Source of the DNA: Megaleporinus macrocephalus
Taxonomy: Eukaryota; Chordata; Actinopteri; Characiformes; Anostomidae
Length of the DNA stretch: 64,000 bases
Assembly: GCA_021613375.1 (NCBI GenBank)
Contig: CM038708.1
Location: 31,539,559-31,603,558 of the forward strand
Direction of reading: 5' to 3'
Shown here: positions 29,370 through 53,699 of the stretch, piece after piece
Layout: each line of letters opens with the position of its first letter
Numbering within the stretch: the stretch's first letter is position 1
The notes under the pieces: model-generated
The model's input: the letters and a program-made list of their open reading frames with translations, nothing else
Databases searched by the model: none
Told to the model about the DNA's origin: nothing
Program-made: the position numbers and the translations under genes

Positions 29370-31210
29370 ACTGCCTTGAGTTGCTCTGTTTATGACACCG
29401 CAATAAAGAGAGAAATTGGATTTGATGTGTGTTCTGGTTTTCAGTAGACCCTGTAACGTCAAGGCAATCAAAATGATAGATTAGAGCGTCTTGTAATCTT
29501 AACGCGCTATCCTGTGGAATTGGTATGCTGTTGAATGGAATACTGCGTCTAGCTTCCACTTTAACAAAAGGCAGCTCTTGTGATCTACTTGAACATGTTT
29601 CTGTGACCTGGTGGTTCTCAGACAGGTTGTAGGGGTGTTTGGGGAGGGAATATGCTCAAGTGTGCTGTATGTTGATCATATTGTGTATATAAAGTAATAC
29701 TTGGCTAGTTTAATTCTGTGAGACACTTGGGTACAAATTTGAATGAACTGAATGTAATTACAGATAGGGGAAGTGTCCCCCTTGCCCTTCATCAGTCCCT
29801 GTGTACATAGAAAGCCTGGGGGCTAAAGTTTGGTGGGATAGTGTAAAGCCATGTAAGTTATATTGCCTGCTTTTTGTCATTTCTGAAGTTTAAACCTTGT
29901 TAAAACGTCCAATCTAATGCTAAACTGTACCACAGGCATTGTTTACCTATTAGGAGTTTTAGACAGTACATTGAGTCAGGTTTCAGGAATAAATATATAT
30001 ATATATATATATATATAGACAGAAGAAAAACAAGTAGCTCCAAAATGCCAACCAAAGAAGTAGTGAACAAAAACTTTCAATGCAAGTCAGTGGAACTAGA
30101 ATTTTTTCCAAGATGGTTTGGTCCTTTCATCATGACATTTTCATATACAGGAGCTGCTGTGGTCAAATGATGAGAAATAAAAACCAATGAAAAGGGAGAT
30201 ATGTTTTTCTTTGGACAGCGATGATATATAAGATTAAATGTTGGCTCTTGATATTAATTAAATTAAATTAGTTAAATTTAGTTATTTAAAGCACGGCGTA
30301 TGCGTGTGTATGTATATATATATACTTTTATACTTTTATAAAAATATAAAAAGCATTTTTATATATCATAAAAATATGGCGTTTATTGTCCCCAAAAGAA
30401 AAGCTCTATAAATCACAAACTATCCCTCTTTTATTAGTATCAGCGCTGGTATCGATATTAGTCTGGGGACACTGCTTAGTGTAGGATGGAAAAGGAAGCC
30501 GAGTTGTTTTTTATCGCTGTTATAAAGATACTCTAAAATCATTGGCTCTCATGAACTGATTGTTTCCTCGACTGTGATTGGTGGTGGGAGTTTTCTAATT
30601 GACTCCTGATTGGCTGGTTGCGGTGTTTCAGCTCGTCAGTAAAAGTAGATAAAGCTGTTTTTGGTCTGTGTGGCGTCGTTACTGATTTTCAGAGAGTTTG
30701 AGATTCTGCTGCTAGTTTTTATTGAACTGAAATCATTTATTGATCAGTCTGTCTGTTTTCGACGAAACGAGTTCCAGGATTTGATATCAAAGAAGTTTGG
30801 TAAGGAGTACAGGTCAGTAGTGGAAATATTAGGATAGCTGAGTTTAATTACGTTACGTAATTTTTTTTTTTTTAGTTGATCTACGCTGAATGTCTGTTTC
30901 CAAGTAGATACCTTTTTATTCCTGTGTTCTCATGTAGACCCTTTTCTAGTGCTCTTCCCTCTGATTTTTTTTATTTATTTTCCTACATTATTGTATGTAT
31001 TGAATGTATCTTTTTTTTACTGTACAGTTAGCTATCTCTGGGTGGTCGTGTCAGTGTAAAGATAATTACTTGAGCTGTGATTTATCTCACACTGGCTGAT
31101 CTAGAGGCTTTAATAGTTTTCGTGTATAGCTTGTAACTAGATGCTTTCTGATTTTCACATGTTTTGGCTTCAAGTCCTAATTTAGAAAGCTCCTGCACCT
31201 TTACTTTAAC
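29370..31210. other. rps20 copy 3 to kif20a intergenic DNA
   Basis: This region holds the rps20 poly(A) site, a (TA)n tract at about 29992-30016 and the kif20a promoter area. A candidate noncoding 5' exon with a GTAAGG donor lies near 30798. There is no other gene. Confidence 0.6.
30541..30613 (+). promoter_or_regulatory. Triple CCAAT-box promoter upstream of kif20a
   Basis: Three ATTGG (inverted CCAAT) boxes at 30541-30545, 30577-30581 and 30609-30613 are spaced 36 and 32 bp apart. The arrangement fits NF-Y binding in promoters of G2/M genes, the class KIF20A belongs to. The same boxes survive in the left copy near 16458-16523. A canonical CHR element (TTTGAA) was not found; TTTGAG occurs near 30697. 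Confidence 0.55.
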
Positions 31211-31271
31211 AGTTTAAATAATGTAGTTTATCTGTTTATTTTCCACCCTTGCAAAACAATATCCTATTAAT

Positions 31272-34200
31272 ATGTCTGAGGTTGCTGTTACTGTGCATTT
31301 TCTTGAAGCCATGGCCACCACTATTGACCTGACACATGAGGCCACTGGGTTGGTGGCTATGGAGTCCACAGCTTGTGACCCTCATCACACCTCCTTACCA
31401 GAACTTTCTGGTCTGTCCTCCATAACCTCGCAGGTAACAATGGTGCCCCTTTCTTCTTTATGTACAGTCTAACAAAGCATCAAGAGGAGTTTTTTAAGAT
31501 TTCTGAAAGACTTTCTCAATTCTTTTTTAAATTTCACTGTAAAATACTGCTCTTATGTGCAATGAATATGTTAACCATCCAAAATAATTGTCCTTCAGCT
31601 GCATGCAGGCTGTAGATTAGGCTCATGCTGAGTGTCTGTGTGTTCTCAGAGCGAGTCTATAGACTATTCGGAGCAGCAGCTTCGGGTTTACCTCAGGGTT
31701 CGTCCCTTTAGTAATGAGGAGCTCAGCAATCATGAAGACCAGGTTTGTGCATTCTGACCTAGGACACCTGCAACGTGCAGCTCAAGTCAATTAAGTGTGC
31801 TGATCATCTCTTTCAGGGTTGTGTAGTTTTGGAGAGCACAGAGACTGCAGCACTGTGGTGCTCCAAAAGGCTCTGCCTCCATGAAGAGCAGTGAAAGGGC
31901 ATCGCCAGCAGCTTCACAAGTTCAGCTTCACCAAGGTGCTGTGGGCGCTGTCTTCCTGTCAATGTCTAATACCCTGTATTATGATGTGGGTTGTGCAAGT
32001 CTGTGTAATGTTGTCTGTGGTGTAGATCTTTGGACCAGAGTCCACTCAGGCAGAGTTCTTTGATGGGACGATCAAATCTCAAGTACAGGACTTCCTGCAG
32101 GGCAGAAATGCTTTGGTGTTCAGTTATGGAGTGACCAATGCTGGGAAGACCCATACCATACAAGGCATGTGTTGTCTTTATCTGTATGAGAAGTTCTTCC
32201 AAAAAAAGGGCTTTGTGTTTAAATGTGTTGCATATTTATACAGTTATATTCTGTAATTGTTTAGCATTTTTATTAATTATAGCTTAAACTATTGGTATGT
32301 TAATTTTATCTTATCTTTTGCTGCTGTGTAGTTTTATTACACTTATTGCCAGTAAATTGGTTTTACTGTTAAACATTAGCTCCAAATGTAAGTTTAAGTG
32401 CTAGTTTTATTTGTGCAGGTTCTCAGAAGGATCCTGGGATCTTGCCTCGTGCTCTGGACGCAGTGTTCAAGCACATCAGTGGGAGAATGTATGAACACAT
32501 GGACCTGAGGCCGTATCTGAACTCAGATGTGCAGAAATTGGATCCAGATCAGCTCCGAGAAGAGCGCTGTGCCAAAGCTGCTCTATTCAGTCTGCTCAAA
32601 GAGGTACTAGCTAGAGGTGTAGATCTGACTCTGGTCAGAAAAAAAAAAAGCTCTGGTCTAGGAAGCGTCTCTAACTTGATGCGGTATTGGTTTAGTGTGG
32701 AATTATTTTGAGTTGAGTGTCTAAAAATGAGCAGGAACTTGTGTAGAGCTGATGGTGTTAAAACTGGTTATCAGCTTTAATATGGATAAAATTAGTCACA
32801 AGCTGACCACAATTCCTAGTTTATTTTGATTCAAATTAAAACTTTCATGATGTAGTGTGAGCTCTGCAGTTCAGGGCCAGATCTGCTGCAAGAGCTTTAC
32901 TGTAGAAGCTGGTTTAACCATCCTATTGTTATGAATCGATTTGACCAGTTTTCAGTCTGAGTTTGCCTGAAATACTGGAAACCCTAACTAAAGAAAATGT
33001 TTATTAAATATCACTTAAAATGGTATATACACAGTATTCTTACATTTCTTTCTGAATCTTCAGAGAATTGATAATTAAGTTTTACTGCTTTGACTTGAGT
33101 CTTTGCTTGTTTTTATTTATTAGTATTTAAACTGTGTATGAATTTGATTATTATTATTTTGTTTTTTAACATAACAGGAGGGTTAATGAGGTGGGTTATA
33201 AAATGACTGTCTTCGTCTGTAGGAGTCGGAGTCTGTCAGGAACAGCAGAAGTAGGAGCTCTTCATCTTCCTCTATCAACAGCCTCTCTTTCTCTGGAGTT
33301 TCTTATGACCAGACAGGTAATACATATATTGTTACTTTCAATAAAGAAGCTGAATTTGTTATGTTATAGAGACAGGTGGGATCTTAACTTTGAATATATT
33401 TAACATCTTGATGAAAGGAGCTGCTGTTTATGATCTGATGGCTGTGTACCACTACATCAGTGTACTTAAACGTCTTTACAGTACTTTTACAACAGAGGTC
33501 AAGATTCAAGATTCAAGAGTTTTATTGTCATATGTACAGCAGAACAGACAGTTACACTGTACAATGAAATTCTTACTTTGCTGCTCCTCCATTCACCAAT
33601 AGATAAGATAACAAATAAAAGAAATAAAAAATATATATACAAAATATACAAAGTATAACAATAAGTTGAAGTAGATAAAAATATTTTTATAGTTAAAGAA
33701 TAAAAAATAAAAGTTGTGTGCTTTTATGTGCAAGTATGAAGAGCAGCAGCCATAAAGTGCAAGTTGCAAGTAACGAATGTAAACAATAATGTTTTGTGTG
33801 AGTAGTGAATGTAAACAGTATTCTGACAGTACAGTGAGTGTAAGGTGCAGTTTAAATCAGACCAGTTAAAACCAGTTCAGAAAGGAGAGGTGCGTGAGGT
33901 GTTCACAAGCCTGATGGCCTGTGAGTAGAAACTGTTTGTCAGTCTTGTGGTCCTGGACTTCACACTCCTGTAACGTCTGCCTGAAGGTAAACGTGTGAAG
34001 AGTGTGTGCTGGGGGTGTGTACTGTCCCTGATTATGTTGTGGGCCCTCCTGTCATTTCCTTGGTCTTGTCTGCATTCAAGGAAAGATTGTTGTCATGACA
34101 CCAGGCCACCAGCTCAGCCACCTCCTTCCTGTACGCTGTCTCTTCCCCACCAGTGATCAGTCCAATGACTGTAGTATCATCAGCAAATTTGATGATGCTG

Positions 34201-37200
34201 GTGTTGTTCTGGGAGGCCACGCAGTCGTATGTGAAGAGCGTGTACAGAAGGGGGCTCAGCACACAGCCTTGAGGGACCCCTGTGCTCACTGTTCTTGTGC
34301 TGGATGTGCAGCTGCCGACTCTGACTGACTGGGGTCTGTCTGTTAAAGTTCAGCACCCAGTTGCAGAGGGCTGGTGTCAGTCCGAGGGTGAGGAGCTTTT
34401 CTGAGAGTCTGTGTGGGATGACCGTGTTGAATGCTGAACTCAATGTCAATGTTTCCTAGTTGATCATTTTCACTGTCTGTCTTTTTTCTGTTTCAGTCGA
34501 CAGTGCAGATGTAGCTGAGGATGATGTGCACTCTCTTCACTCTTTGTGGGTCGCGTATTATGAGATCTATAACGAGCATGTGTACGACCTGCTCCAGCCA
34601 GCTCTTGCCAACAAAGCAAAGAGGCGTCCAGCACTGCGTGTGTGTGAGGACAGGGCTGGAAACTCCTACGTCAGAGGTACCTTCAGTTATTTTGTTAGTA
34701 GCTGAAGGTTTTGTGATCCCTCAAATGTCTGCTTTTCTGCTCCCAGCATGCCATACATATCCAGTGACTATATGGGTAAGATGAATTAGGGCTGGATGGT
34801 GGGGCTGGTTTATTGCTGTATTATGGTATAGATCGGAATTTAGAATTTGATAACTGCCTATATTTGTAGCTTTGTCATTATGAAAGAGTTACCTGCTGCA
34901 GCAAAGAACATGTGAAGATGATCAACAATTGTAGTCATAACACATTTCAGCTTTGGTAATGTCTTTTTGGTAAATTCCTGCTTTATCAAAACTAAGGTTA
35001 GTCCAAGTTAAGCATGTGTTGTGTAAGGTTTGGGAATTTCACATGACTTAAACTCCCATGAGGTAATTGATTTAAGCGTTTATACAACTGAGGGTTTTTG
35101 AGTTGTAGGTTTATTTATTTATTTAGGCTTCAGTTTTAGCTTGAGACGTGAAGTGTCTTGCGTTGTGCAGTGAAGTTCCCAAACTTGCACAATGTATGCA
35201 GTGTTTGTCTTGTTGTAGATCTGAGGTGGGTTAACATACAGACGGCTGAGGAGGCAAGTAAGCTACTGCGTGTGGGCAATAAGAATCGCAGTGCTGCTGC
35301 CACAAAAATGAACCAGTCATCCAGTAGGAGGTGATGCTGCTTCTCTTTCCAACTCATTTTAAACCAGAAGGCTTTCAACTTGGTACATTACAGACGAGAA
35401 ATACAGAACTATGTTCTACTTGAATCATTCAGTCATATTAATCATATTTCTAGTCTACTGCATGTTTATATTTCAATTGTTTTCTTTATCATTTAGAAAG
35501 CTATTTGAATGTCTTTCAGTGTTTTTCAGCACTGATCTATGAAGTTTGCACTGCAGTGATCTATTACAGTTCTCTGTAAACACTGTGGCTGAGTTTTGCT
35601 GGTTTATAGTGGTGCTGTTCTGCGTTCTCATTACACCTTCCTCTTGTGCCGTACAGCCACAGCATCTTCACAATCAAGCTGCTGCGCCTTGATGGAGGTG
35701 AAGTTCAGGGAATATCAGAGTAAGTGTTTTTCTAAAAGCCTGCGTGGCTGTGAGTGGCTTTGTAGTGGTTTTCTCCAGCTTCCTTTCTCTCAGGCTGTCT
35801 CTGTGTGACCTGGCTGGATCAGAGAGATGCAATAAGACCAAAACTTCTGGAGATCGTCTGAAGGAGGCGGGAAACATCAACAACTCTCTGCTGATCCTGG
35901 GCAAGTGCATTGCAGCCTTGCGCAACAACCAAAGTGACAGGTACCCCAGTGTGCCATAATCTATAAAACATGTGTGTGTAATACTGTGTGTTAAGTAAAT
36001 GCAGAGATTTCTTAAATATAACTTTGTGGTTGGGGTAGAGTAATGGTCACACACAGCAACAATTCTAATTAGTTGTATTGGGTGAGCCACCTAATGCTAC
36101 ATTTGCCCAAAATCTAACATTTATAAACTAAGTCAGTCGGAATTAAGAGCACATGTCAAATGAATTGGTGTAACAGTTATTACAGGTAACTGTTTTTAAA
36201 ACATTTCTGTTGGTTATTGAAGACTATCCTCAGCTAGCATACTAGGTTTTGATGAGACTGAAGCAATGTTGATCTAAAGGCTGTTTTTTAAAGCAAACAA
36301 GTAGCACAAATAAAATATTGGCTAGCAGATTCCATGCTGGATGTAACTAATACTGGTTCAAGACAAGTTTAGCAGTTTTCCTCCAAAAATGGAAATTTTA
36401 TGAAAAGGCAAGAATGTCCTTAGCTTTTAGTGCAGGTTAATGTAAGGAGATGTAGTTTGTCCATTTCTGTTGGTCTGTTTAAGAACTTCTTGTGCAATGT
36501 ACAGAAGACACCATGCTCAAATGACATAGGAAACTAAATAGTTGTTTATCTGCGAGCGTTTCATCAGCATTATAATGTTTAACATGTAACTTCTACTCTG
36601 CACTGTACTCTATTTGTGGTTTCATATGATTCTGGTAAAATGTTTCCTAGGGTGAAGAGCAGCTACATCCCGTTTCGTGAGAGCAAACTGACCCGCCTCT
36701 TCCAGGGTGTGTTCTGTGGTCGTGGTAGAGCTTCAATGATTGTTAACATCAATCAGTGTGCATCTACTTATGATGAGACGCTTCATGTCATGAAGTTCTC
36801 CGCAGTGGCTAAAGAGGTACAACAGTGGCATAAGTGGCTTACATCTGTTTCATGGTACTGGATTTGTTATAGCAGAGTTAAATACTTGAATGTACAGTGA
36901 AGTGTACCCACACACCAGCTTTGGGAAATGCCAGCCAAGGGCCTGACATGTTTAAGGCTTGAACAGGCTGTATAGCTTAGACCATGTTAAAGGAGAATTC
37001 CACTGAGTGATCACAATTACTGCAGGTTTCAAACTTTCAGATGTAAATCATCATTAATTCTTAGTTTTGTTTGTTAGGTGCTTCAGGTTGTCCCACCCCG
37101 CTCTCTGGAGTCTTTTGCACCACGATTGCTTGGTCGAGATGGTAAACCTTTGCTAAGCAATGTGGTGATTAACAGCCAGGCAGTGGATGATTACATATCG

Positions 37201-39647
37201 GAGGACGAGCTGTTGGACAGTGATGAAGAAGCCAACATGTCCATATTACCTGAGGAGGTATTACTCTAACCCTCACCATTTACAGAGCTTGTCTAAATCA
37301 GAATGAACAAATGTGTCTGAATTACATAAATATATTGGAATTGACACGTAGTCAGGGAGACTGCCAATGTATGCTGTAATAGTGTTTAACCAAAGTAAAT
37401 CTGTTTATATTCATTCAGTGAGCTGACACTGACTAACCTATTTTTGTTCTAAGCTGTATAGTAGACCTGTTTACAGAATAGTACTTGTTTTAATAAGGTA
37501 AATTACTGTCTGTGTGCAGGAGCTGTTCAGTTTGGTGGAAAGTCTGCGAGCAAAGCTGTTGGCAGAGCGCAGGAAAAATCTAGTGCAGGAGATGCAGATA
37601 CGCAAAGAGATGGGTGATGCCATGATGCAGCAGATTATGGAAATGGATGATGCTCATAGGTGTGTTTTTGTAAATAGCTGAAAAGCAGCAAAGTTCAAAT
37701 GTCTTCATGATGTGTACTAGGGGTGGGTAATATGGGGACTTCAGCAAAGATGTACTTTGATGCTTAAAACTGATGTTGTACTAATTTATATTAAGCTTCA
37801 GGAAAAGTGTTGTGAACCAGCAATATTGTGTATACTTACACATATGCATGTAGTTACACAGGATTTGCAAGTTATTTTTTAATAAATCATGGTGGTTCAA
37901 GTAGTGACAAGCACAATTACAACTAAAGGGCTGTTCATGAAGGCAATGCAGAGTGATTGCACAGCTTAAGCAGTTCTTAGGTGCTTGGTTTTGCAGTTCA
38001 GTGTTCTGCTATCCTAAGTGGTTGTCCACATGGTTGATGCTAATGGCCTTGTGTTGACATGAGTTGGGTGGGCAAACTGTTGCACCCTATTCATTCCTAT
38101 AGTGGGATGAAAAGCTGTTTAATGATTGAACAAACCTGTGGTTTTTGTACTAACTCTAATGTTGTGATATTCAGCTTTTTGATCAGTCTGTCTCAAACAG
38201 CAAGACAATACAACAAAGTCTGGCAAGACAATACAACAAAGTCTGACAAAACATGGTATATCTAATAAGCAGTCACATTGCCCACCCCTACTTCACCATG
38301 ATTTCACTAATATTCTGGTATTTTCAATAGAATCTGAAATATATAGCTAATAAACACAAAGAGCCTAGTTGTATGTAATTGAATTGGTCTTTTTAGATCA
38401 GTCTATCTTTGAACATGCAGGAACTAAACTTGCACAGCTAGTAGGCTTCAATCTATGTAACAATGTGTGAACCTTTTCTGTTGGTGGGTAACCAATTGTC
38501 TGTCTTAGTCGTCACATAGCAGATTTGAAGGAGAGATATGAGGAGAAGATGGACAGCAGGTTTGAGATGTATAAGGAGGTGCTGAAGGAGCATGCCTACC
38601 AGTGTGCTCTGGAGCGTCTGGAGGAAGACTACGTCCCTCTTGACGAATACACGGCAGAGCAGGACCAGGTTAAGGTGTGTAGATGATAACGTTAAGCATA
38701 ATCACAAAGATCATTGTAGCACTGCCTCATACAATGTTTGCTGTTTGGTTGTTTATCAAATCAGGAGCTTGAGAGGCGTGTGAATGAATTAGAATGGCAG
38801 CTGAGCGGTTCTGCCTCAACTGTTAAGCAGGACAACTTGACACAGACTGACCCCCTTCAGACGAACACTGAAGAGACAGGTTGGCTGCTTACATGTAGCT
38901 TTTTCCTTTTATTTGCTTCAGAAGTTCATTTGCCTGCTTTTTCTCCCCGTTTTAGATACTGAGCGGTTCAAGCTTCTCTACAAGGAGAAATGTGCTGTGG
39001 AACAACTGTGTGCTGAAAAACAAGAGGTAGAGAAATTAAACCAAGTTGCAGCAAACAATGATGCAAACTTTTTGCATGGCCTTGCAGGCGGGCTGTACCT
39101 ACAGATTTCCATGCAATCTAAAAAAATAATTATGAAGCACCTTGAACAAAACAAGAAATTTCTCATGAATAGACTGGTTGTGCATGGCAGTGTTGAAATG
39201 AATGCATATCCTTTGTCTAGTTGATTGTGTCTCTTGAGAAGCGGATCTGTGAGTTAAATGAGACTCTGCAGGAAGCTGGAGAGAGCTACATGGAGAAACT
39301 AACTGAGGTCCAGAATCTACAGAACAGGCTGAACAATCAGGTACATGAACTCTGGGTCGCATGCATATTTACTGTTGTTGATGTTTACACTCCTTGTTTA
39401 TTCCTTGCAGGAACAAGACTTTTTACGTTTGCAGCGTGGGCTCATTGATAAAGAGGCTGAAGTGCATGCTTTGAGGGAGGAGCTGGCCAAGCTCACGGCT
39501 GACTCTTTGGGGCAATCTCGTCCAAAGAGGGGTTTGCTGGTCAACATCAAGGAATCCATGTCCACGCCATCTACTGGAAACCTGTGCCGCACTATCCGGA
39601 AGTCTGTGCGGACTACAGCTTCTCTAAGTAAAAAAAAGCCCAACTGA
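31272..39647 (+). CDS. kif20a: Kinesin-6 KIF20A (MKLP2-like), right copy, exon 3 frameshift
   Basis: This is a mitotic plus-end motor needed for cytokinesis. The 18 coding exons are 31272-31433, 31650-31742, 31817-31935, 32026-32164, 32419-32603, 33223-33316, 34497-34676, 35219-35330, 35657-35719, 35794-35940, 36651-36816, 37078-37257, 37520-37659, 38509-38674, 38765-38879, 38956-39026, 39221-39340 and 39411-39647. Motor landmarks are VYLRVRPF, the P-loop [12 protein letters not shown], switch I (NQSSSRSHS), switch II (LCDLAGSE) and [13 protein letters not shown], followed by a coiled-coil stalk and a basic tail. With the 120-nt exon 3 of the left copy the frame would give 829 residues, close to human KIF20A (890). 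Here exon 3 is 119 nt, with one inserted and two deleted bases. Exon 4 uses a GC donor. The start at 31272 is tentative; a second Met follows 13 codons later. It converges on lyn. Confidence 0.88.
33503..34444 (-). mobile_element. 5'-truncated LINE (L2/CR1/Rex-like) in kif20a intron 6
   Basis: The minus strand encodes reverse transcriptase motifs [19 protein letters not shown] and [14 protein letters not shown], broken by frameshifts. The 3' end carries the fish LINE tail ('ttttattgtcat', repeated attcaag). A 5-bp duplication gtcaa flanks it at 33498-33502 and 34445-34449. The left kif20a copy has the empty site near 13200-13210, so the insertion is specific to this arm. Confidence 0.9.
38201..38246 (+). 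repeat. 23-bp tandem duplication in kif20a intron 13
   Basis: Two copies of 'caagacaatacaacaaagtc'+tgg/tga stand side by side. The left arm has one copy. It is arm-specific. Confidence 0.7.
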
Positions 39648-40147
39648 CTGACCAAATTGTGCCATGCATGACTGAGCATGTCATTTTTTTTAAATATCTT
39701 TTTTTAAATGTCTTTTTAAATGCATTTTAAATTTAATGCCTTATTTATTAAAATTATTACTACTAAACTGCTGTCCTTGGTCAGATATGAGTAACTGGGG
39801 TGGGTATGTGACAGGGTACTTAGTGTGTTGATATAATGCACTCTAAAGTTTAATTATCAAATTAGTCACCAGGTTTTGTATAGTTTTTGTAATAACATGG
39901 TCAGTTTTTGAGCAATATCAACAATATAATTTGGAATGAAATGTTTACACCCTTGCTTACTGTTTTAACCTGTAGTATTCAACAAATCAGAATATCAGTG
40001 TAGTCTGATATCATAGTAAAACCTATTTAAAAAGGAAAGTGCAGGACGTTATTTTAAGTAACTGAAAATTCCTGCTTTGTGAAATCTACACCCTTCTTGG
40101 CCCAAAGGAATCATAGTATTAGCTGCATTCATATGAAAAAAGATGCT

Positions 40148-40185
40148 AATAAAAACACTACTTGAGAAAAGGCAGAGCTTTTATT
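40148..40185. terminator. Facing poly(A) signals of kif20a (+) and lyn (-)
   Basis: AATAAA on the plus strand at 40148-40153 and on the minus strand at 40180-40185 are about 30 bp apart. The convergent transcripts would therefore overlap slightly. The same pair is preserved in the left arm near 7730-7770. The lyn 3'UTR would run from 41193 to about 40165, roughly 1 kb. Confidence 0.6.
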
Positions 40186-41193
40186 TAGTGAAAACAAAGT
40201 CCTCAAGCTGAGCAACTGCGTTCTAATCTATTGATGCCACACCATCAGTTTAATCTTTGGATGCGGGCCAGCTTTAATGAAGTGTTCGGTTTGCTCCTGT
40301 GCACATGTTGGGCTTGAGTTGCTCACCCACCTGTGATGGCTAGCCAGATGTGAGTTATGGCCAGTCCTGAATCTAGTGCATATTAACAGTTCTGTCCTTG
40401 GTGGTGCCAGGTGCCTTTTGAGGTTGAATCTAACACCAAGAAAGCTTTTCCTCTAAAGAGACCACCCCTCTCAAAATATGAAAGCTGTAACCAAGAGCAG
40501 TTGCTACAGATGACCGTAGATCATTTGCATGTAACCTTGTCTGCTGTGTTGTCAGTCCGGTCTAGCCTTGCATGTGGTTATGTTAAAATGGACATACTAA
40601 GCCATCTTTGTTTTGAAGCTGCTTCAGCAGGAGAGTGGGACAGATAGCAAAATAGTCATGGAAATTTGAGACGTCCATGGTATTGATGTTCTCTTCTCCA
40701 CTTAGCAGAGCATCTCTTAGAAGAAAGGTTTACCAATTTGGGTGCCGTCAGAAAAGTCTGTTGGACTCAGTGTCCCTGATGCAAATGACCACCCTTATGA
40801 ATTACCAACATGGCATCCCTCTGTAGGTGAGTTACATGACTGGCCTATTTGATGTTTTACATATAAATAAGTCTGCATAGGTTGTGAGGTATCTCTGACC
40901 CTTTGGACCATTCACTGAGTAAATGCAGCTTGTGTGTGACTGGCTATAAACAGAAATGGCTCCATAAGTACATCATAGTAGACAATCTACTTTCAAGTAC
41001 TTTTTTTTTTTTTTCAGAGGCTAAAAGTAACTGAATTTCTCAGAGAATCCAGATTACAGTGATGAGTTAAATTGTTGTTCTACAACAGATTGAGCTGCCA
41101 GCAGGTTTGTGTTTGGGTGGTGTGATCACCAACCCGCCCCAATCCTAAAGTCAGTTTTGAGAGAAGCTGCTTTTCGAAAAAGGTCAGTTTGTG

Positions 41194-53694
<12,501 letters not shown>

Positions 53695-53699
53695 ACTAA

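Noticed and set aside
40411..40830. Plus-strand open frames with exon-like edges (PFEVESNTKK.., and GLPIWVPSEK.. to a GTGAGT donor)
   Set aside because: They lie in the lyn 3'UTR between facing poly(A) signals. The frames are not kept in the other two copies (indels at 'ccctt(at)..attacc') and match no family I know.
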